Origin: Oceanobacillus timonensis
Lineage (GTDB): Bacteria; Bacillota; Bacilli; Bacillales; Amphibacillaceae
Reading direction: 5' to 3'
DNA length: 64,000 nucleotides
Assembly: GCF_900166635.1 (NCBI RefSeq)
Contig: NZ_LT800497.1
Coordinates: 2,012,378-2,076,377, forward strand
Below, piece by piece: positions 55,746 to 62,863 of this stretch (position 1 is the first letter of the stretch; each line of letters begins with the position of its first letter). Under the pieces are notes generated by a model. It was not told the DNA's origin. It saw only the letters and a list, made by a program, of their open reading frames with translations, and ran no database searches. The position numbers were made by a program, and so were the translations under genes.

Positions 55746-57095
55746 ATGTCCAAATTAGGTATCGTTGCTGATGATTTAACAGGTGCAACAACAGCAGGTG
55801 TCTTATTAGCAAGATCGAATATCCCTGTCGCTGCCTATTTTGATTCAGATAATTTATCTAAGGATAAAGAACAGGAAGCATTTATTTTAACAACAGATTC
55901 AAGGTCAATCAAAAAAGAAGAGGCAAAAGCAAGAGTTCAACAAGCTGTGATTCAATTAAAAGAAAACGGTGCCACCTATTTAGCTAAAAGAATTGATACA
56001 ACATTAAGGGGAAATATAGGTGCTGAAGTAGAAGCCATGCTAGAAATGATGGATGACGATGCTATTGGTATTATGGTTCCAGCAATGCCGCAATCTAAAC
56101 GGATTTTAGTAGGAGGATATTCGATTATTGATAATATCCCTTTATCACAAACTCCCGTAGCAAAGGATGTACGAACGCCTGTAGAAGAATCACATTGTCC
56201 TACCTTAATCAAAAATCAAACGGATTATCCTGTTGAAACCATTTCATTAAATACGATACTGGCCGGTAAAGCATCGCTGGAAAAACGGTTGCAAAAAGTC
56301 CGGGAGAGCGGTGCGAAAATCGTTATTGCCGATGCAGTGTCCTTGGAGCATATCGATGTAATCGCACAGGTTGTTTCAGGTTTAAAATGGAATGTACTGA
56401 TGATTGATCCAGGGCCATTTACAGAGAGAATGGCTTATTATAATGGATTTACGATGAAGGAAGAAGCGTTAAACACCAGTGCTGTTTCTACGGAGCAACA
56501 AAAAGGGACTGTTCTTGCCGTTGCTGGCAGTGCTTCCTCTGTAACCAAAGAGCAGATTCATCATTTAGCCAAACAGGAAAATGTGATTCAAATCCCAGTC
56601 GCAGCAAAAGATTTAGTGTGTTCTAATGAAACTTCCTCTAAAGAAATCAGACGCGTTATTGATGTAGCGGTAAACCATTTAAAAGATACTTCTCCGCAGG
56701 CGCTAATTATCGAAACATCTGTAACAAATGAACGGGTGGATTTAAAGGCCGAGGAGAGAAGGAACGGTTTATCCCTTGGGGACGCTGCTGATAATATCAA
56801 TAAAGCACTCGGCGAAATTACAAAGGGCATATTATTGCAGACATCTAAAGTGAAAGGGATATATATGACAGGCGGAGACACCATGGTTCATATTTTGAAA
56901 ACACTGGAAGCAGTTGGAATTAAATTGCTGGACTATGTTATCCCACAGGCCGATTTAGGGATTGTTATCGGTGGTCATTCAGATGGGCTGGTTGTCGTTG
57001 GGAAAGGCGGTTTAACAGGATCTGTCCAGACAGCGGCAGATATTGTTGAACGAATTTGTAAAGAGGCAAGTGTTCGAGAGTTGATTGAGAATTGA
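55746..57095 (+). CDS. dtnK: DUF1537 four-carbon acid sugar kinase (DtnK/OtnK-like)
   Basis: This 449-residue kinase phosphorylates a four-carbon acid sugar at C4. The N-terminal substrate domain begins GIVADDLTGATTAGVLL, has TTDSRS and KRIDTTLRGN; the C-terminal nucleotide-binding domain has YMTGGDT and GHSDGLVVVGKGG. These match DUF1537 kinases such as D-threonate (DtnK) and D-erythronate (OtnK-like) kinases. The pdxA2 partner favours one of these two substrates. ATG 55746 follows gcgaggtg; the frame is open to 55719. Confidence 0.87.
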   Translation: MSKLGIVADDLTGATTAGVLLARSNIPVAAYFDSDNLSKDKEQEAFILTTDSRSIKKEEAKARVQQAVIQLKENGATYLAKRIDTTLRGNIGAEVEAMLEMMDDDAIGIMVPAMPQSKRILVGGYSIIDNIPLSQTPVAKDVRTPVEESHCPTLIKNQTDYPVETISLNTILAGKASLEKRLQKVRESGAKIVIADAVSLEHIDVIAQVVSGLKWNVLMIDPGPFTERMAYYNGFTMKEEALNTSAVSTEQQKGTVLAVAGSASSVTKEQIHHLAKQENVIQIPVAAKDLVCSNETSSKEIRRVIDVAVNHLKDTSPQALIIETSVTNERVDLKAEERRNGLSLGDAADNINKALGEITKGILLQTSKVKGIYMTGGDTMVHILKTLEAVGIKLLDYVIPQADLGIVIGGHSDGLVVVGKGGLTGSVQTAADIVERICKEASVRELIEN

Positions 57096-57144
57096 ATGCA
57101 TTATTAGTAATCGGATGCATTTGTCCCACTGGAGATTATATTAA

Positions 57145-57191
57145 AAACATGTAAAAAACCATCAATCTGCTTGATGGTTTTTTACATGTTT
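57145..57191 (+). terminator. Terminator after dtnK
   Basis: The arms aaacatgtaaaaaaccatca and tgatggttttttacatgttt form a perfect long stem with a 7-base loop. It may also act on the leftward HPr-like gene. Confidence 0.9.
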
Positions 57192-57221
57192 GATTTTGTG
57201 CAATGAAAAGCTGTATGTAGA

Positions 57222-57488
57222 TTATTCTCCTCCAAAAAAGCGGATAATCTCATTAACAGCGTCCTCGGCATCTTTTCCTTCTGCCCGTACAGTAGCTTCG
57301 ACACCATTTCGCAGTTGCAGCGTCGCAAGACCCAAGATGCTTTTCGGGTTCACTTCATGGATTTGATTTCCAGATTGGTTTCGGATGAATACTTCACAAT
57401 CATATTTTTGCAATAAGTAACTTAATTCAATAATGGTCTGTTCTTCACTAATATGAATAACGGTGCTTTTTTGAAATGATGATATAAT
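57222..57488 (-). CDS. HPr/Crh-like protein lacking the active-site histidine, non-canonical start
   Basis: The frame contains the HPr regulatory-serine block NPKSILGLATL and C-terminal GKDAEDAVNEIIRFF, so the fold is HPr-like. No TGIHARPA motif is present; the matching region reads ISEEQTII, so His15 phosphorylation is impossible, as in Crh. A TTG at 57413 would cut off the first third and has no ribosome site. The frame continues upstream to a strong taggaggag, where only ATT (57488) or ATA (57485) follow, giving 87-88 residues, the normal HPr length. It lies 72 bases after lacI on the same strand. Confidence 0.65.
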   Translation of the reverse strand: MISSFQKSTVIHISEEQTIIELSYLLQKYDCEVFIRNQSGNQIHEVNPKSILGLATLQLRNGVEATVRAEGKDAEDAVNEIIRFFGGE

Positions 57489-57544
57489 AATCTCCTCCTA
57501 AAATGAATCCTACCTAAATTATATAGATAAAAAGCGCACATGAA

Positions 57545-57562
57545 AAGAAAAACGTTTAACTT
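57545..57562. promoter_or_regulatory. LacI-type operator-like site O5
   Basis: aagaaaaac-gtttaactt has the CG-centred AAACGTTTAA core between lacI and the HPr-like gene. It could control a separate transcript of the latter. Confidence 0.45.
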
Positions 57563-58568
57563 AACAGCCGCAGGATTTTCTTTTTATCAAATAAGTAGGC
57601 ACAATCACTTTGTTCATGTAATCTGGATTATTTATTTTATTTAAGAGCATATCAAAAGCTGTTCTCCCCATTGTCTCTGCAGAAGCGCTAATGGTTGTGA
57701 TCGGACGGTTAATAATAGAAGCTGACGGAAAATCACCGAAACCAATCACTGCCATCTCATTAGGTATGGATACGTTCATCTCGTTCAATGCAGAAATAGC
57801 ACCGATTGTCATGGAATCATTCAGAAGGAACATAGCAGTAATATCCGGCTGATTTGCAATCATTTTTTTAACTGCTTTCTCGGCACCCTGAACAGTCGAT
57901 TCTCCATCAATAATTTGCTCCGGATCTAACGTTAATCCTTCTTGTTCCATAGCAGCTTTAAAACCTTTAATCCGGTTGAAGGTTGGTCCGATATCATCCA
58001 TTGAATAAACAACCACCATGTTTTTATGTCCGTGTGCTAAAAAGTGTTTCGCTGCATCAAATCCGGCCTGGTAGTCATCCTGATAAACCATGGGCGTGTC
58101 CGAAAGCGCATCATGATATCTACTGATTAAAACGATAGGCAAATTCTTCATAATGTTATGTATATCATATGGAAATGGCTTGGAATAATTGGCAGCAGGG
58201 GAGAGAATAATACCATCCACCATCTGGGAACTGAACAATTTTAAAGTAGCTTCTTCATAATCCACATCTTCATTTGTATTCACAAAAAGCAGGTTATAAT
58301 TCATTTCTTTTGCTCTAAGGGAAATAGCGTTTATATATTCTGTGACAAATGAGTCCGGAAAGCTTGGTATAATCAGACCGGCTGTTTTTGTAGTATTATT
58401 TCTCAAATTTTTTGCGGAATAGTTAGGTACATAATTATATTTATTGACGATGTCCATGACACGATTATACGTTTCTTCCGTGATTTTTTTACTGCCATTG
58501 ATTACATGAGAAACGGTAGTTACAGATACACCAGCTTCTTTAGCTATCTCTTTCATTGTGATACGCAT
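57561..58568 (-). CDS. LacI-family transcriptional regulator
   Basis: This 335-residue repressor has an N-terminal LacI helix-turn-helix (MKEIAKEAGVSVTTVSHVINGSKKI, residues 5-29), a hinge with NYVPNYSAKNLRN, and a periplasmic-binding-like ligand domain (TAGLIIPSFPDS, HGHKNMVVV, GFGDFPSASIINRPITTI). It closes the catabolic block and probably represses dctPQM and pdxA2-dtnK through the AACGTT operators. Its own leader contains half-sites cgtttaac (58593-58600) and acgttta (58608-58614) after a TATAAT -10 (58642-58647), suggesting autoregulation. ATG follows agaggtg. Confidence 0.9.
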   Translation of the reverse strand: MRITMKEIAKEAGVSVTTVSHVINGSKKITEETYNRVMDIVNKYNYVPNYSAKNLRNNTTKTAGLIIPSFPDSFVTEYINAISLRAKEMNYNLLFVNTNEDVDYEEATLKLFSSQMVDGIILSPAANYSKPFPYDIHNIMKNLPIVLISRYHDALSDTPMVYQDDYQAGFDAAKHFLAHGHKNMVVVYSMDDIGPTFNRIKGFKAAMEQEGLTLDPEQIIDGESTVQGAEKAVKKMIANQPDITAMFLLNDSMTIGAISALNEMNVSIPNEMAVIGFGDFPSASIINRPITTISASAETMGRTAFDMLLNKINNPDYMNKVIVPTYLIKRKSCGC

Positions 58569-58741
58569 TTTTATTCACCTCTGAGAATACGTCGTTTAAC
58601 AACAATTACGTTTAGTATGTTTTACGAAAATATGTACGTTCATTATAACATTGATACCTTCTGAATAGTATAGATGATTTTTGTTTGCAGAGAGAGGGGA
58701 GAGGGGTAACAGAACGAGAACCACACCATTTGTCTTGCATA

Positions 58742-58786
58742 ACAAAAAACAATCGCATGCAAATCAAGCAGCGATTGTTTTTTGTA
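58742..58786 (-). terminator. Terminator of prsA
   Basis: Arms acaaaaaacaatcgc and gcgattgttttttgt pair perfectly around a 15-base loop, with T runs on either strand. Confidence 0.88.
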
Positions 58787-58801
58787 TCAGATGATATTTA
58801 C

Positions 58802-59707
58802 TTATTCTTCCACTGGGCTAGCAGGGTCAGCAGGTGCTTGGGGATCTTCTCCGCCGCCTTCAAATATATCCTCTAATCCTTCTGCTGAAACATCTACATC
58901 AGCATCTTCAATGAGGCTTTGGACTTTTTCCTGGATTTCTTGCTGATCAGCCTGCTGAAGAACTAATTCACTTCTTAATTCTTCTTTCAGTTCATCAAAA
59001 TCACCAATAGACTCTTCTTTTTCACGAACATCATTCACTTTAATGATATGATAACCGAATTGAGACTCTACCGGATCACTGACGTCACCAGGTTCCATGT
59101 CGAATGCCACTTCTTCAAATTCTGGTACCATTTCTCCAGCAGAGAAATAACCAAGGTTACCGCCGTCTTCTGCACTTCCATCTGTAGAGTATTCAGAAGC
59201 TAAATCCTCAAATTCTTCGCCATCATCTAATTTTTCTTTGACTTCATTGGCTGTTTCTTCATCTTGAACGAGAATATGTTGTGCATCTATTTCTGTATTT
59301 TTTCTGTCATAGTAATCCTTCAATTCTTCATCTGTGATTTCCATATCTTCAGAAATAGCAGCTTCTTGAAGCATTCCTACATAAACGAGATCTCTCAGTT
59401 CTTCTTCATCTCCGAACTGCTGGTTGATCACTTCTTCAAATTGATCTTCCCCGAGTTCCTCTTTCATATTTTCAATTTCATCATCTACTTGCTCATCTGT
59501 TACTTCATAATTGTCTTCCAGCACTTTGATGGTAACAAGTTCTTCAAGTACAGCCTGACCATTTCGATCTTTTAATTCATCATAAAATTCTTCTTTGGTA
59601 ACGTCGCCGGCATCGGTGGATGCAACTACTTCATCGTCGGAAGAACTACATGCAGCTAGTGCAAGTACACTGGCCGATATTGTTGCAGCTAATGTCCATT
59701 TTTTCAT
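58802..59707 (-). CDS. prsA: Foldase lipoprotein PrsA
   Basis: This 301-residue lipoprotein helps secreted proteins fold outside the membrane. The lipobox LAAC ends at Cys20. A helical N-terminal domain is followed by a parvulin-type PPIase domain ([47 protein letters not shown], about 140-230) and a C-terminal arm with an acidic, Pro/Ala-rich end. It is unusually rich in Glu and Asp. In B. subtilis it sits next to yhaL; here the catabolic block separates them. Confidence 0.95.
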   Translation of the reverse strand: MKKWTLAATISASVLALAACSSSDDEVVASTDAGDVTKEEFYDELKDRNGQAVLEELVTIKVLEDNYEVTDEQVDDEIENMKEELGEDQFEEVINQQFGDEEELRDLVYVGMLQEAAISEDMEITDEELKDYYDRKNTEIDAQHILVQDEETANEVKEKLDDGEEFEDLASEYSTDGSAEDGGNLGYFSAGEMVPEFEEVAFDMEPGDVSDPVESQFGYHIIKVNDVREKEESIGDFDELKEELRSELVLQQADQQEIQEKVQSLIEDADVDVSAEGLEDIFEGGGEDPQAPADPASPVEE

Positions 59708-59821
59708 GTCTGATATACACTCCTACTCTTTCCAAATGTTACTTTTATTGTTTACCATGATTAATATATCATACTTTCTGCATTAAAATAATTATTTTCA
59801 ATTTTTTACTTAAAAATCACA

Positions 59822-60007
59822 TTAAACTGTCACATTTAAAACGCGTAGGTAAGAACAAACGAGCATGGCTACCAATATCATATTTGTAACCCGGTCCATT
59901 CTTTGTGATTTTTGCTTGGACATCTCCATTTTCGTGCTTAAAGCAGTAATCATGACGTTGAAGATAAGTAATACGAAAAAGCCAAAAATAATATAAAAGA
60001 TAGCCAT
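59822..60007 (-). CDS. Small two-helix membrane protein
   Basis: This 61-residue protein has an N-terminal helix (FYIIFGFFVLLIFNVMITAL), a basic stretch (KMEMSKQKSQRMDR) and a second helix (MILVAMLVCSYL). The site aaagggg lies eleven bases before ATG. I do not recognise a family. It lies between prsA and yhaH, where B. subtilis also has small genes. Confidence 0.6.
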   Translation of the reverse strand: MAIFYIIFGFFVLLIFNVMITALSTKMEMSKQKSQRMDRVTNMILVAMLVCSYLRVLNVTV

Positions 60008-60102
60008 GTTTATATATACGCCCCTTTACAATAGTAATACTCCTATAACTCTATCAAAAACAAAACGTGTTGAACAGTGAAAAAGCTGATGAAACTCAAA
60101 AT

Positions 60103-60147
60103 AAAGAAAGCTTTCACCAGCTGTAAACTGCCGGCAAAAGCTTTCTT
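60103..60147 (-). terminator. Terminator after yhaH
   Basis: Arms agaaagcttt and aaagctttct pair perfectly around a loop of 22 bases; the leftward tail is T-rich. Confidence 0.75.
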
Positions 60148-60148
60148 T

Positions 60149-60520
60149 CTATGAATTGGCATTTGTGTTTTTCAGTTTTTCTTCTAGTTCACGAATACTG
60201 GACTCAATTTGTTCCAATGACTGATGAATATTTTCTTGTTGAGGTTCAACAGCGGTTTTCCAGTCTTCTACGGATTTTCGCATTTCTTCCGTCAGCTCTT
60301 TGACTAACACAGCGCCTTCTTTGGAAGTTCGGAGCAATTGCTCTTTAATACGTATACTGTCTTCTTTTAAGTTCATCAATAATTCTTTTAAATCGGAGGA
60401 TTGTCTTATCACTCTTCCGCGAACATTCTTACCTGATTCAGGCGTGCTTAACAGTGCAATACCTGCACTGACAGATGCACCCACAATAAATCCCAGGGTT
60501 AATGATTTTTTCTTAGACAT
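60149..60520 (-). CDS. yhaH: YtxH-like protein YhaH
   Basis: This 123-residue protein has an N-terminal membrane-associated glycine-rich helix (LGFIVGASVSAGIALLSTPESGK), typical of YtxH-domain proteins, and a long amphipathic, coiled-coil C-terminus. YhaH/YtxH proteins are stress-linked in Bacilli. ATG 60520 is used because aaaggag lies eleven bases upstream; the frame from 60547 lacks a site. Its position before prsA matches B. subtilis. Confidence 0.85.
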   Translation of the reverse strand: MSKKKSLTLGFIVGASVSAGIALLSTPESGKNVRGRVIRQSSDLKELLMNLKEDSIRIKEQLLRTSKEGAVLVKELTEEMRKSVEDWKTAVEPQQENIHQSLEQIESSIRELEEKLKNTNANS

Positions 60521-60713
60521 AGGAAACGCACTCCTTTCTTCTTTCACATATACCTTTTCCTTTTACCATATGTATTTAAACATTTCCTTTTACACAAATG
60601 ATACATACATATTATAGGAAATGGAATCATTTTCTGCTAGTATAATGTATTTTAACTAACTATAGTTTAACACAAAATAGATAGGATATGATAAATATGC
60701 TTTTGGATAATAG

Positions 60714-60753
60714 AAAAAACATTCGTTCCAATTTGAAATGGAACGAATGTTTC
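60714..60753 (-). terminator. Terminator of trpP
   Basis: Arms aaacattcgttcca and tggaacgaatgttt form a 14-base stem; on the minus strand it ends in six T. Confidence 0.88.
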
Positions 60754-60808
60754 GGAAGACGAAGAGAAGGGGGAGTAATCTTCTCACTTAGCTGGCTCCT
60801 CCTTCATC

Positions 60809-61327
60809 TTATACCGCAGCTACTTTACTTCGTTTCATAATACCCTCGACAATTGGATAGACGACAACCATGATAACGGTATTTAATACTGCTGCCGGCA
60901 GAACAACAGCTGCGAATAAAGCCGGAAAACCGCCTTCCATAAACCCGATAAGGAACAGGGCAACAGATAAAAAGATACTGCCGCTAATCAGTGTCCCTGC
61001 AAAAGTTAATACAGATGCAGCTACTTTTGTATTCAGATGCTTTCCTACCAGTAAAAATAGCAGGAAGAAAGCAACTGCTGTCAACGGTTTATCTATCATA
61101 TTAGCGATTTGTCCTCCCGGAGCTGCTGTAGTTAATGCAGAAATCGCACCTGTTGCAAATGCGAGCAGAAGAACATAATTCCATTTTGGAAATAAAATAA
61201 TTCCTAAAAACATCATTGCCAGCATCATATCAGGCTTTACTCCAAATAATAGCGGGGGCATTACAAAATGCAGTACGGTACCGATACTCACCAAAAGGGC
61301 AAGAATGGTTAAAATTTTTGTCTTCAT
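60809..61327 (-). CDS. trpP: Tryptophan transporter TrpP
   Basis: This 172-residue membrane protein has five or six helices and matches the TrpP (YhaG) family: LHFVMPPLLFGVKPDMMLAMMFLG and AAPGGQIANMIDKPLTA. It imports tryptophan. It starts at ATG 61327 behind gaggagag. The leader contains several GAG/TAG triplets near the ribosome site, which recalls TRAP-protein control of trpP in B. subtilis, but the spacing is irregular. Confidence 0.92.
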   Translation of the reverse strand: MKTKILTILALLVSIGTVLHFVMPPLLFGVKPDMMLAMMFLGIILFPKWNYVLLLAFATGAISALTTAAPGGQIANMIDKPLTAVAFFLLFLLVGKHLNTKVAASVLTFAGTLISGSIFLSVALFLIGFMEGGFPALFAAVVLPAAVLNTVIMVVVYPIVEGIMKRSKVAAV

Positions 61328-61445
61328 TACTTAACTCTCCTCTGCTTTTCTAAACTCTGCTTTCCGTCTGTGCGCTCATCGCCAGACGCGAAAGTGTATC
61401 ACCAGTATATCAAATGCTGGTTAAAATAAAAAGTACTGCCCGGAT

Positions 61446-61877
61446 TTACGCTTGAATTTGTTCATGAATGGTTTTAGCCATCGCTTGTAAATCGTCGGAC
61501 GTATAATCTTCCGTGTGCGTAATCCAGTTTGGCGTATAACCGTCCCCATCACCATAACGGGGGATCAAATGAACATGCAGATGGAATACAGATTGCTCTG
61601 CAGCTGCTTCATTGTTATTGAGCATATTCATTCCTAACGGTTGATACGCATCACGGATAGCGTTGGCAATGACCGGTACTCTGCTGAACAATTCTTTCGC
61701 TATTTCCGGCGGTGTTTCATAGATATTTTTCGTGTGTTCTTTGGGAATAACAAGGGTATGCCCTTTGGTTACTTGACTGATATCGAGGAAAGCATATACC
61801 TTTTCATCCTCATAAACCTTTGCTGATGGAATAACACCATCGATAATTTTGCAAAAAATACAATCTTCATGCTTCAT
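61446..61877 (-). CDS. hit: HIT-family protein
   Basis: This 143-residue nucleotide hydrolase or transferase of the HINT branch has the zinc/N-terminal CIFCKI motif, GHTLVIPKEH and the catalytic histidine triad HLHVHLIPR near residue 100. It cleaves nucleoside phosphoramidates or dinucleotides. The site aggagga precedes ATG. It is divergent from ecsA, as in B. subtilis. Confidence 0.94.
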   Translation of the reverse strand: MKHEDCIFCKIIDGVIPSAKVYEDEKVYAFLDISQVTKGHTLVIPKEHTKNIYETPPEIAKELFSRVPVIANAIRDAYQPLGMNMLNNNEAAAEQSVFHLHVHLIPRYGDGDGYTPNWITHTEDYTSDDLQAMAKTIHEQIQA

Positions 61878-62061
61878 ATTTTGTTCCTCCTATCAATGAA
61901 AAATGGATGCTTACATCTATTGTATAGAGTTATAACGGGTAAAGTAAAGGAATCTATATTATTCTAGTTAAGGGAAGTGTGAAAAAGAATGCTGCTGTCA
62001 TTTTAAAGCGGAAAATGCTATACCTTATCAAATGTTCCCATCATTTGCAGAACGGTTCATT

Positions 62062-62090
62062 TTGGAATCTTTTATGAATAATGATAAAAT
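62062..62090 (+). promoter_or_regulatory. Sigma-A promoter of ecsAB
   Basis: TTGGAA (62062-62067) and TAAAAT (62085-62090) are separated by 17 bases and lie 30 bases before the ecsA start. Confidence 0.65.
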
Positions 62091-62119
62091 CAGATTAGTG
62101 AACAAAGGAGGTTAATAAG

Positions 62120-62863
62120 GTGAGTCCTTTATTACATATTGAAAACTTATACGGGGGATATACCCACAAGAATGTATTGCATGATATATCATTTGATTTA
62201 AATAAAGGAGAAATCGTCGGGCTGATCGGGTTAAACGGCGCCGGGAAGAGTACAACCATTAAGCATATCATTGGGTTGATGCAGCCAAAAAAAGGGGTGG
62301 TGCAAGTACAGGGGAAAAGTTTTCAGGATGATCCGGAAGCATATCGTAACCAGATGGCATATATACCGGAGATGCCCATCCTGTATGACGAGCTGACGCT
62401 GTATGAACACCTTCGTTTGACAGCGATGGCTTACGGCATTGAGGAAAAGGTATTTGAACAAAGGCTGCCGCAGCTTTTAAAAGCATTCCGGCTGGAAAAG
62501 AAACTAAAATGGTTCCCGGTACATTTTTCAAAAGGAATGCGGCAGAAGGTCATGATTATGTGTGCTTTTCTGATTGAACCGCCGCTTTATATCGTCGATG
62601 AGCCATTTGTTGGGCTGGACCCATTGGGTATCCAATCTTACCTGCAGACGATGGATTCGATGAAAAAACAGGGGGCAGGTGTCTTAATGTCCACCCATAT
62701 TCTCGCGACAGCAGAAAGGTACTGTGATCGTTTTCTGATTATGCATGATGGAAAATTGCGTGCAGAAGGAACGTTAGAGGAATTGCGCAAAGATTTCCAG
62801 ATGCCGGATGCAACGTTAGATGATTTGTATGTTCAGCTGACAAAGGAAGATAGCCATGTTTGA
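62120..62863 (+). CDS. ecsA: ABC transporter ATPase EcsA
   Basis: This 247-residue ATPase pairs with EcsB in an exporter needed for protein secretion, intramembrane proteolysis and competence. Walker A GLNGAGKST, signature FSKGMRQKVMI, Walker B LYIVDEPFVGLDP and STHILATAERYCD are visible. It begins at GTG 62120 after aaaggaggt. It overlaps ecsB by eight bases. Confidence 0.94.
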   Translation: MSPLLHIENLYGGYTHKNVLHDISFDLNKGEIVGLIGLNGAGKSTTIKHIIGLMQPKKGVVQVQGKSFQDDPEAYRNQMAYIPEMPILYDELTLYEHLRLTAMAYGIEEKVFEQRLPQLLKAFRLEKKLKWFPVHFSKGMRQKVMIMCAFLIEPPLYIVDEPFVGLDPLGIQSYLQTMDSMKKQGAGVLMSTHILATAERYCDRFLIMHDGKLRAEGTLEELRKDFQMPDATLDDLYVQLTKEDSHV

